A stretch of 5,754 nt of DNA from Gammaproteobacteria bacterium (GTDB lineage: Bacteria; Pseudomonadota; Gammaproteobacteria; Steroidobacterales; SZUA-146), in contig JABDLQ010000224.1 of NCBI GenBank assembly GCA_013002925.1, forward strand, positions 1-5,754, given 5' to 3'. Below, piece by piece: positions 1 through 4,484 of the stretch. A program made the translations under genes and the position numbers. Every line of letters starts with the position of its first letter. Position 1 is the stretch's first letter. Below the pieces are notes generated by a model. That model was not told the origin of the DNA and did not search any database. It worked only from the letters and a program-made list of their open reading frames with translations.

Positions 1-259
1 GCTCAAGGCCCACCAGAGACATGAAGCCGTCCGCCGCAAAATAATCCATAAACCCGAAATCCAGATTCACACGCGGATAAACAGGGTCGCTGGTCGGCAT
101 GCCAATAAACGGATCTGGCATGGGCAGCAATGGATTTGTTCCTCCGCCCGGTTTTCCGCCCAACTCAGGACCTGTGACAGATAGCTGAGCCATAGTTGAC
201 AGCGTGCACAAACAAAACAGTGCAAGTACTGTTGCGCGTATAGACTTAGAGGTATACAT
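1..259 (-). CDS. secreted protein of unknown function, N-terminal 86 residues (runs off left edge)
   Basis: I do not recognise this family. Read on the minus strand from the ATG at 257-259, the frame is open to the window edge, so the C-terminus is missing. The first 24 residues form a clear Sec signal peptide: a basic start (MYTSKSIR), a hydrophobic core (TVLALFCLCTL) and a likely cleavage site after STMA, so the product should be exported. The mature part begins with a Gly/Pro-rich linker (GGKPGGG, then PLLPMPDPF) followed by an aromatic stretch (NLDFGFMDYF). The start is supported by an AGGGGA ribosome site about nine bases upstream. That site lies inside the last codons of a short upstream ORF whose stop is only four bases from this ATG, which suggests translational coupling. 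The two cysteines in the hydrophobic core do not form a good lipobox, so a lipoprotein is unlikely. Confidence 0.75.
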   Translation of the reverse strand, partial: MYTSKSIRATVLALFCLCTLSTMAQLSVTGPELGGKPGGGTNPLLPMPDPFIGMPTSDPVYPRVNLDFGFMDYFAADGFMSLVGLE

Positions 260-263
260 TTTT

Positions 264-374
264 CTAATCCCCTGAATTGATGAAGAAGAGTTCTCCGCTC
301 TTCGGATTTTTCTCGATTATTATCGCTTCCCTGTGTAACGGATCGAACGCGTTCGGAAACACGGTAGACTGCAT
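264..374 (-). CDS. putative small protein gene or 3' remnant, coupled to the downstream secreted protein gene
   Basis: This minus-strand frame ends in TAG at 264-266, four bases before the ATG of the next gene. It gives a protein-like 36-residue sequence from ATG 372-374, containing FPNAFDPLHRE and ending GELFFINSGD. A GTG at 402-404 would extend it to 46 residues, and the frame stays open only slightly further before an in-frame TAA. No start has a convincing ribosome site. The best Shine-Dalgarno nearby (AAGG before the ATG at 389-391) serves another frame, which gives only about 23 residues. It may therefore be a real small gene with a weak start, the tail of a gene whose 5' part was lost or frameshifted, or a chance frame within a leader. 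Its mixed charged and aromatic composition, and the tight TAG-AAAA-ATG junction, favour coding. I do not recognise a family. Confidence 0.35.
   Translation of the reverse strand: MQSTVFPNAFDPLHREAIIIEKNPKSGELFFINSGD
285..303. repeat. short stem-loop near the ribosome site of the secreted protein gene
   Basis: GAAGAG and CTCTTC form a perfect 6-bp stem with a 7-base loop. It lies just upstream of the ribosome site of the minus-strand gene, inside the short ORF, so in RNA it could affect initiation. Read on the plus strand it is followed by GGATTTTT, but no plus-strand gene leads into it, so a terminator role is unlikely. Confidence 0.3.
344..355. repeat. 12-bp perfect palindrome CGAACGCGTTCG
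   Basis: A perfect 12-bp dyad lies inside the putative small ORF, about 100 bases downstream of the proposed minus-strand promoter. Such palindromes can be protein binding sites, but one copy inside a possible coding frame is weak evidence. No second copy was seen in the window. Confidence 0.3.
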
Positions 375-451
375 CCCGTGCGCAATGCCATTGTGAACCT
401 TCACATTCCGGATGATTCGTTACTCATTAACTTTTCTTATGTTACCGACAA

Positions 452-480
452 ATAATATGCGACTGCATAAACACACTCAA
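452..480 (-). promoter_or_regulatory. candidate sigma-70 promoter for the left-edge minus-strand genes
   Basis: On the minus strand TTGAGT (475-480) and TATTAT (452-457) are separated by exactly 17 bases, a good match to the TTGACA/TATAAT pattern. Transcription would start near 445, leaving about 40-70 bases before the possible starts of the small ORF and about 185 before the ATG of the secreted protein gene. A perfect TTGACA lies just upstream at 482-487, but its spacing of 24 bases to the same -10 is too long. This is pattern matching only. Confidence 0.45.
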
Positions 481-487
481 CTGTCAA

Positions 488-723
488 GAAACTTTACAAG
501 GGCGTCTGTGGGTTCATTTTCTACGTCGTTATATTTCACGCTTAAAGCGCGGAATGTCCTATACTTGGTTCGCTTGGAACGTGCCGGGGAGACCCACTGT
601 ACCGAGTGGCAGATTTTAGAATGATTCTTGCGCCACATTGAAAGGTGCAAACAATCGTTACACTATGAGAACCGGTGCACTGCAACAGGTTTTACATAAT
701 AAATGCAACACAACCTTTGGTCG
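488..723. other. gene-free stretch
   Basis: No convincing gene is seen on either strand. A plus-strand frame at 412-624 is open for 70 codons, but it starts inside the minus-strand leader, lacks a ribosome site and has no recognisable domain. Only small dyads are visible, such as CGCTT-A-AAGCG at 539-549 and AGAAT-G-ATTCT at 618-628. Confidence 0.5.
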
Positions 724-850
724 TTTTGGGTTTTAGGATTTAGGTTTTAGGTTTTAGGTTTTAGGTTTTAGGTTTTAGGTTTTTGGGATTTGGGTTTTGG
801 GTTTTGGGTTTTGGGTTTTGGGTTTTGGGTTTTGGGTTTTGGGTTTTGGG
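724..850 (+). repeat. telomere-like heptamer tandem array, 18 units of TTTTRGG
   Basis: The array has 18 head-to-tail units over 127 bases. Unit 1 is TTTTGGG (724-730). Seven TTTTAGG-type units follow (731-779; the second is ATTTAGG). Next come one 8-base unit TTTTTGGG (780-787), ATTTGGG (788-794), and eight exact TTTTGGG units (795-850). Each block thus has the same order: a T-run unit, an ATTT unit, then a homogeneous run. The plus strand carries regularly spaced GGG runs with 4-base T loops, a classic G-quadruplex pattern. The array lies in an intergenic region upstream of the left-edge genes and downstream of the VPLPA-CTERM gene. It resembles eukaryotic telomere repeats and the heptameric short tandem repeats known from cyanobacteria, but nothing else suggests a chromosome end. 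Replication slippage is the likely way it grew. Confidence 0.95.
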
Positions 851-851
851 A

Positions 852-899
852 TTTTTGAATTCCTGAGTTTCTGAACTTCTGAACCTCTGAATTTCTCGG
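852..899 (+). repeat. degenerate octamer tandem array, consensus YTTCTGAA, 6 units
   Basis: One base after the heptamer array the period changes from 7 to 8. The units are TTTTTGAA, TTCCTGAG, TTTCTGAA, CTTCTGAA, CCTCTGAA and TTTCTCGG. Identity between units is clear but imperfect, so this tail looks older than the nearly exact heptamer block. No function is recognised. Confidence 0.75.
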
Positions 900-1139
900 T
901 GTTTACCAGGTCCTGCTCGTTGACAGCGAGAAAACTTAGTGGCTTATACGACGTCGTCAAACTCAAGATAAAACTATGAAGCTGGATTTAGGAATGAACT
1001 TTCTACACCACTTTTGAACAGGCTTCATGCATCGCTGGGTCGCTGCATTACATGAAGCCCAAATGGTTTTTGTGAAATTGGGCCGATAAAAAGATGTATC
1101 AACATCGTTAGTTACTAATATGCTGAGTGGACTAAAGAT
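900..1139. other. gene-free stretch between the repeat array and the VPLPA-CTERM gene
   Basis: Neither strand shows a convincing gene. Two minus-strand frames of 63 and 68 codons (775-966 and 963-1169) are open. The first runs through the tandem repeats and begins at TTG; the second begins inside the terminator of the VPLPA-CTERM gene and has no ribosome site. The stretch holds a 10-bp palindrome ACGACGTCGT (948-957), the stem-loop region at 1021-1083, and a small dyad TTAGT-T-ACTAA (1108-1118). Confidence 0.5.
1021..1083. repeat. inverted repeat with two mutually exclusive stems
   Basis: GGCTTCATG (1021-1029) and CATGAAGCC (1051-1059) are perfect 9-bp inverted copies around a 21-base loop. 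The loop contains a direct repeat TCGCT-GGG-TCGCT. The right arm also shares GCC with a second stem, GCCCAA (1057-1062) and TTGGGC (1078-1083), so both stems cannot form fully at once. There is no T-run after either stem. The region lies about 80 bases past the end of the VPLPA-CTERM gene and could be a secondary 3' structure or a remnant of a repeat element. Confidence 0.5.
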
Positions 1140-1161
1140 CCCGGGCTGGCCAATACCCGGG
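1131..1161 (-). terminator. candidate intrinsic terminator of the VPLPA-CTERM gene
   Basis: Eight bases after the stop codon, on the minus strand, two CCCGGG hexamers (1156-1161 and 1140-1145) form a GC-only 6-bp stem with a 10-base loop. The stem is followed by ATCTTTAGT. The position fits a terminator, but the T-run is short and interrupted, so termination may be partial. Confidence 0.5.
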
Positions 1162-1168
1162 CTTGCCA

Positions 1169-1855
1169 TTACTGGCGTCGCAACCCGATAAATCCGAGAA
1201 GTGCAGAAGAAAACAGCCAGACACCAGCTGGCAGTGGCACTTCATTGACCGAAATCTGAACGCCTTCGAATTTCTTCTGTATGAATGCAAGCTCGCCGGA
1301 ACTCATCGAATCCGCAGTCAGGACATTTTGCAGCGTCAGTAAAACGCTGGTTGTGCCCGGTGCCCATCCACTGCTGCCATCAATCGAAGTAGAACCTGAC
1401 CACTGCTGGGTACCTGTGCCACCATCGCCACTGGCAAAGAAATCGAATTCACTGAGCGCCGAGTTAAACGGGAAGAATGCGTCGCGCACCCGCATTTCTC
1501 CGGAGGCAGAAACCTCGGTTCCCACACCATCAACAATATAGTCACCTTCTTCGTACAGAAAAAAGCTGTCGAACGTAAAACCCTGTGTTGTTGCGTCAAG
1601 TTGCAGATTAAGGGTTTCAGAAATAAACGCCTGGCCCGCCCCGTTTGCTGACTCTGCCGTAAAATCATCGGGCACAAAAAAGATCGTGTTATTTACCAGC
1701 ACCAACGTGCCGAATGCACCGGCTTCAGAGTCGTCGTAAGTCACTTTAAAATCAGACCCCGGGTCGGTGACTACAATAGTGGCTGACTGCGCGTTGAACG
1801 CAAACGTGAGAACTGCAATCAGAGTAAATATGCGGGTAACTGTGTTCGTTTTCAT
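1169..1855 (-). CDS. secreted VPLPA-CTERM (PEP-CTERM-like) sorting-domain protein
   Basis: A complete 228-residue exported protein. Residues 1-24 are a Sec signal peptide (basic MKTNTVTR, hydrophobic core, likely cleavage after NAQSA). The C-terminus carries a sorting tail: VPLPAGVWLF at 206-215, a hydrophobic segment to 225 (SSALLGFIGL) and a final RRQ. This matches the VPLPA-CTERM/PEP-CTERM class, in which an exosortase is thought to recognise the Pro-containing motif, cut the protein and pass it to the outer surface; such proteins often go with exopolysaccharide or biofilm matrix. The middle (25-205) has no cysteine, is rich in Asp, Gly, Ser, Thr and Phe, and looks like a beta-sandwich of unknown family. 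The start is supported by AAGGTG about six bases upstream. The gene stands alone, divergent from the acyl-CoA dehydrogenase. No exosortase lies in the window, so sorting would need an enzyme encoded elsewhere. Confidence 0.9.
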   Translation of the reverse strand: MKTNTVTRIFTLIAVLTFAFNAQSATIVVTDPGSDFKVTYDDSEAGAFGTLVLVNNTIFFVPDDFTAESANGAGQAFISETLNLQLDATTQGFTFDSFFLYEEGDYIVDGVGTEVSASGEMRVRDAFFPFNSALSEFDFFASGDGGTGTQQWSGSTSIDGSSGWAPGTTSVLLTLQNVLTADSMSSGELAFIQKKFEGVQISVNEVPLPAGVWLFSSALLGFIGLRRQ

Positions 1856-1898
1856 GCTGACACCTTGGGCCTGGATAAATCGATGGAGTTATCATATG

Positions 1899-1911
1899 GC
1901 CTGCATCAGGC
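1899..1911. repeat. small hairpin GCCTG-CAT-CAGGC
   Basis: A 5-bp perfect stem with a 3-base loop lies about 45 bases upstream of the minus-strand VPLPA-CTERM start. It is the first of several dyads ending at 2014. On its own it is unremarkable; its interest is in the cluster. Confidence 0.45.
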
Positions 1912-1918
1912 AACGACT

Positions 1919-1936
1919 GTGGGGGTAAACCCCCAC
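1919..1936. repeat. strong GC hairpin, 7-bp stem with TAAA loop
   Basis: GTGGGGG and CCCCCAC pair perfectly around a TAAA tetraloop, making a very stable stem. Neither strand has a T-run after it, so it is not a typical terminator. It lies about 65 bases upstream of the VPLPA-CTERM start and could be an operator or an RNA leader structure. Confidence 0.6.
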
Positions 1937-1950
1937 GCGCACCGGTGACC

Positions 1951-1968
1951 TTTGCCCAGCTGGCCAAA
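1951..1968. repeat. 18-bp near-perfect palindrome
   Basis: TTTGCCCAG and CTGGCCAAA are inverted copies with one mismatched pair out of nine and no spacer. This is the size and symmetry of a dimeric regulator operator. It lies between the two divergent genes. No regulator family could be assigned. Confidence 0.5.
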
Positions 1969-1976
1969 CGCAGGCG

Positions 1977-1992
1977 CAGGTCAGCTGACCTG
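1977..1992. repeat. 16-bp perfect palindrome CAGGTCAGCTGACCTG
   Basis: Every base pairs in this uninterrupted 16-bp dyad, which is unlikely by chance at a given site. It shares the core CAGCTG with the near-palindrome at 1951-1968, 18 bases away centre to centre when counted from the end of one to the end of the next plus arm, so the two may be related sites. It may be an operator in the divergent intergenic region. Confidence 0.6.
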
Positions 1993-2014
1993 GGGCCGAA
2001 ACACCTTAGGCCCC
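1992..2014. repeat. inverted repeat GGGGCC / GGCCCC, 11-base loop
   Basis: A perfect GC-only 6-bp stem overlaps the last base of the 16-bp palindrome. It closes the dyad cluster on the side of the acyl-CoA dehydrogenase gene. There is no T-run on the plus strand after it, so a terminator is not supported. Confidence 0.5.
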
Positions 2015-2285
2015 CGAATTGGCATTCCACAGAAGTTCCCGGAGGTCAATTATTTGCATCGCATTGCAAGATTATGCAGAGTCCATACCACAGATCTGCC
2101 GTCTGAGAATTTCAGGGAACACATTAATAAACTTGCGAAGAACGTCATGGGTACTTTCTGCAATCAAAACTGCGCATCCTTTTGTGTTCATTTCGCCTGA
2201 CCTACATCCTGAAGATGTGGTGGATTAGGCATTAATCTGTCTGCCAGACATCCGCCCTCTTGTGATAGCCACACCGGAGTAAAGC
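2015..2285. other. leader side of the acyl-CoA dehydrogenase gene, no gene seen
   Basis: No convincing gene is present; open frames here (for example 1952-2200 plus and 1752-2030 minus) lack ribosome sites and known domains. Two small structures are visible: a stem with one G-T pair, CTACATC/GATGTGG (2202-2220), and an inverted repeat TGTCT-GCC-AGACA (2238-2250) about 35 bases before the ATG, placed where a repressor could act. No confident -35/-10 pair was found. Confidence 0.45.
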
Positions 2286-4076
2286 ATGTCCATGATCGTT
2301 AATCGTCGTGATCTTGAATTTCAGCTCTATGAAGTTCTGGGAATTGACAGCCTGTTCAAGTCAACGCGCTACGCGTCTTTTGATCGTGAGCTCATCGACG
2401 AAATGTTCAATGCAGCCGAGACGTTGGCCGAGGAAGTTTTCCTGCCATTCGCTGACCAGCTGGATGCCAACGAACCGCGCTTCGAAAATGGCACCGCCGT
2501 GTGCATACCCGAAGTGAAAGCTGCGCTCGATGCGTACGCAGAGTCAGGCTTTTTTGCCGCCGGCTTCGATGCAGACATCGGCGGGCTGCAGATGCCGTAC
2601 GTTGCACAAGCGGCGATGAATGGCATGTTCTCGGCAGCTAACGGACCCGTTTACGGCTTTGTCATGCTGACGACTGCGGCAGCCAACATGCTAAACGCCT
2701 TTGGTAGCGACGAACAAAAGGCGCTGTACCTGCCACCGATGATCGAAGGGCGCTGGTTTGGTACGATGTGCCTGTCCGAAACCCAGGCCGGCAGCTCGCT
2801 GTCCGACATTCGCACCCGCGCCCAGCCACGTGGCGATGGTGCCTACAATATTACCGGCACCAAGATGTGGATCTCCGGGGGTGAAAACAACATCTGTGAG
2901 AACATCGTGCACATGGTACTGGCCAAACTGACCGATGCGTCGCCCGGCGTGAAAGGTATATCGCTGTTTATCGTGCCAAAACTACGCGTTGATGAATCCG
3001 GCAACGTGGGTGAGCACAATCACATCGTGCTGGCAGGGCTCAATCACAAAATGGGTCAGCGCGGCATACCGAACACGCTACTTAACTTCGGTGAAAGCGG
3101 TGACTGTATTGGTCACCTCGTCGGTAAGCCGCATGAGGGATTGCGCTACATGTTTCACATGATGAACGAAGCGCGCATCGCCATCGGCCAGGGCGCGGTT
3201 ATGTCAGGGCTGGCGGGTTACCTGTTTTCTCTGGACTATGCGCAGCATCGCCCGCAGGGCCGACATCCGCAGAACAAGAACCCGGAATCACCACAGATTC
3301 CGATCATTGAACACGCTGATGTCAGGCGTATGCTGTTGGCGCAAAAAGCGAGCGTCGAGGGTGGCCAGGCGCTGATTTTTTACTGTTGCCTGCTGGTAGA
3401 CCAACTGAAGATCGAAACCGACAGCAACGAGAGGCAGCGCATGCACCTGCTGCTCGAGTTGCTGACACCAATTGCCAAGTCCTGGCCGTCGGAGTTTTGT
3501 CTCGAAGCCAACAAGCTCGCCATTCAGGTGCTGGGCGGCTACGGCTACACCCATGACTACCCGGTCGAGCGGTTTTATCGGGACAACCGTCTTAATCCGA
3601 TTCACGAAGGCTCGCACGGCATCCAGGGCATTGATCTTCTGGGGCGCAAAGTGGCGATGCTTAACGGCGAGGCGTTCGACGTCCTGCTCGAGGAAATCCG
3701 GCAAACCATCGCATCAGCCGGTGATGAGTTTGCCAAGGAAAAACAGGCGTTACAGGATGCACTTGGCGCGCTGAAGACCGCGACCGCTGCGGCCCTTGCC
3801 TGCACAGACATCTCTCAAAGGCTTGCCAACGCGACGCTTTATCTGGATGCCTGCGGACATATTGTCGTTGCGTGGCTGTGGTTGCGTCAGGCAGTAACGG
3901 CCAGTGCAAAAGGCAGCGGGATTGCCGCTGACGATGCATTCTATGCCGGCAAACAAAAAGCGGCCCGCTATTTTTTCCGGTATGAGCTGCCGAAGGTATT
4001 TGCGACACTGGACCTCATTGCGACCCTGGATCGCACGGTCATGGACATGGCCGTCCCAGAGTTCATCGGCGGGTAA
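2286..4076 (+). CDS. acyl-CoA dehydrogenase, DmdC/FadE-like with extra C-terminal domain
   Basis: A cytoplasmic FAD enzyme that oxidises an acyl-CoA to the 2-enoyl-CoA and passes electrons to ETF. At 596 residues it is longer than classic 380-residue members and fits the 590-600-residue DmdC-type clade. Domain order: a short N-terminal extension (about 4-36), alpha-helical N domain (40-155), beta middle domain (160-270) with FAD/substrate motif CLSETQAGS at 162-170 and W195 in TKMWISGG, helical C domain (280-450) and an added C-terminal domain (about 465-590). The family signature QVLGGYGYT is at 414-422, and the catalytic base is predicted as E441 in PIHEGSHGIQ. GGAG six bases before the first ATG supports this start; a second ATG is two codons later. 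The clade includes both methylmercaptopropionyl-CoA dehydrogenase and fatty acyl-CoA dehydrogenases. With no dmdB/dmdD or beta-oxidation neighbours the substrate is open. Confidence 0.95.
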   Translation: MSMIVNRRDLEFQLYEVLGIDSLFKSTRYASFDRELIDEMFNAAETLAEEVFLPFADQLDANEPRFENGTAVCIPEVKAALDAYAESGFFAAGFDADIGGLQMPYVAQAAMNGMFSAANGPVYGFVMLTTAAANMLNAFGSDEQKALYLPPMIEGRWFGTMCLSETQAGSSLSDIRTRAQPRGDGAYNITGTKMWISGGENNICENIVHMVLAKLTDASPGVKGISLFIVPKLRVDESGNVGEHNHIVLAGLNHKMGQRGIPNTLLNFGESGDCIGHLVGKPHEGLRYMFHMMNEARIAIGQGAVMSGLAGYLFSLDYAQHRPQGRHPQNKNPESPQIPIIEHADVRRMLLAQKASVEGGQALIFYCCLLVDQLKIETDSNERQRMHLLLELLTPIAKSWPSEFCLEANKLAIQVLGGYGYTHDYPVERFYRDNRLNPIHEGSHGIQGIDLLGRKVAMLNGEAFDVLLEEIRQTIASAGDEFAKEKQALQDALGALKTATAAALACTDISQRLANATLYLDACGHIVVAWLWLRQAVTASAKGSGIAADDAFYAGKQKAARYFFRYELPKVFATLDLIATLDRTVMDMAVPEFIGG

Positions 4077-4081
4077 ATCGA

Positions 4082-4100
4082 ACCGCGTACGTCTCGCGGT
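4082..4100 (+). terminator. hairpin just after the acyl-CoA dehydrogenase stop, possible weak terminator
   Basis: ACCGCG and CGCGGT form a perfect GC-rich 6-bp stem with a 7-base loop, starting six bases after the stop codon. The position fits transcript end formation, but no T-run follows, so it may only protect the 3' end or work with Rho. Confidence 0.4.
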
Positions 4101-4166
4101 AAGCATAGCCAAGATAAACAATGCGCCAGGATCCGATCGATGCAAGCTGCCCGTACAGGTCTGTGA

Positions 4167-4186
4167 CAGCTGCAGGCCTGCAGTTG
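4167..4186. repeat. 20-bp palindrome around CTGCAGGCCTGCAG
   Basis: The inner 14 bases (4170-4183) are a perfect palindrome. Two more outer pairs match beyond one G-T pair, giving arms of ten bases with no loop. It lies in the gene-free region after the acyl-CoA dehydrogenase, next to two smaller dyads. Confidence 0.55.
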
Positions 4187-4194
4187 GGTGTAGC

Positions 4195-4215
4195 TGCGCG
4201 CTTGCGCAACGTTGC
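4195..4215. repeat. overlapping hairpin and palindrome, TGCGC-GCTT-GCGCA and GCAACGTTGC
   Basis: A 5-bp stem with a GCTT loop (4195-4208) overlaps by three bases a perfect 10-bp palindrome (4206-4215). The two cannot both fold fully in one RNA. Neither has a following T-run. Confidence 0.4.
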
Positions 4216-4412
4216 CCTCACCATCTTTCGGCCGACAGCCCTCAATTACGACAATACTCACGATACTGGACCGGGTCTATGCGCAACTTAATCTTGATTA
4301 GCCTGTCATCGATTTCACCAATAATTAATACTCACTACGATCATTAACAATCACTTGCGACAAATAACTAATCTTTTCTCCTAAAAAAGTCGGGAGGCGG
4401 GTTTTAAAAATC
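4216..4412. other. AT-rich gene-free stretch upstream of the PKD-repeat gene
   Basis: No gene is supported here; a plus-strand frame over 3904-4347 is a shadow of the acyl-CoA dehydrogenase frame plus noncoding sequence, with no ribosome site. The stretch is clearly more AT-rich than the coding regions, as expected for an upstream regulatory region, with repeated TTAAT/ATTAA motifs near 4310-4350. A weak CTCC/GGAG stem (4379-4397) is the only structure seen. Confidence 0.45.
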
Positions 4413-4440
4413 TTGTCAAGCGGAAAAATTGGCATACTAT
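4413..4440 (+). promoter_or_regulatory. sigma-70-like promoter of the PKD-repeat gene
   Basis: TTGTCA (4413-4418) and TACTAT (4435-4440) are 16 bases apart, one to two mismatches each from consensus. Transcription would begin near 4447, giving a short leader of about 38 bases before the ATG. The AT-rich upstream sequence adds support. An alternative -10, TATAAA at 4438-4443, would have a less favourable 19-base spacer. Confidence 0.55.
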
Positions 4441-4471
4441 AAAAAAGTGCATCAACAATAAGAAACGCCAT

Positions 4472-4477
4472 GGGGGA
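4472..4477 (+). promoter_or_regulatory. ribosome binding site that decides the PKD-repeat gene start
   Basis: GGGGGA lies seven bases before the ATG at 4485. An in-frame ATG at 4470 overlaps this site and has only AAGAAA upstream, so 4485 is the better start and also gives the cleaner signal peptide. Confidence 0.6.
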
Positions 4478-4484
4478 CTACGTG

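Noticed and set aside
412..624. 70-codon plus-strand open frame
   Set aside because: No ribosome site or recognisable domain, and it overlaps the best minus-strand promoter candidate.
724..850. A real telomere or linear replicon end
   Set aside because: The array is internal, short, and flanked by ordinary bacterial genes on both sides.
724..899. CRISPR array
   Set aside because: The units are contiguous 7- and 8-mers with no unique spacers.
775..966. 63-codon minus-strand frame with a PKPKTQN-type repeat
   Set aside because: The peptide repeat is only three 7-base units read as seven codons; it starts at TTG without a ribosome site and ends where the TTTTAGG block brings in TAA.
1021..1083. 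Integron attC site
   Set aside because: The conserved RYYYAAC and GTTRRRY ends are absent, and no cassette-like gene or integrase is present.
963..1169. 68-codon minus-strand frame after the VPLPA-CTERM gene
   Set aside because: The ATG overlaps the stop of the upstream gene and the frame runs through its likely terminator; no family likeness and no separate ribosome site.
1952..2200. 82-codon plus-strand frame in the divergent intergenic region
   Set aside because: It starts at TTG inside the near-palindrome, has no ribosome site and no recognisable domain.
3288..3704. 138-codon minus-strand frame inside the dehydrogenase gene
   Set aside because: It is antisense to a well-conserved enzyme region containing the catalytic Glu, so it is a shadow.
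4429..4450. Sigma-54 promoter TTGGCA...TGCA before the PKD-repeat gene
   Set aside because: The GG and GC elements are too far apart for the -24/-12 spacing.
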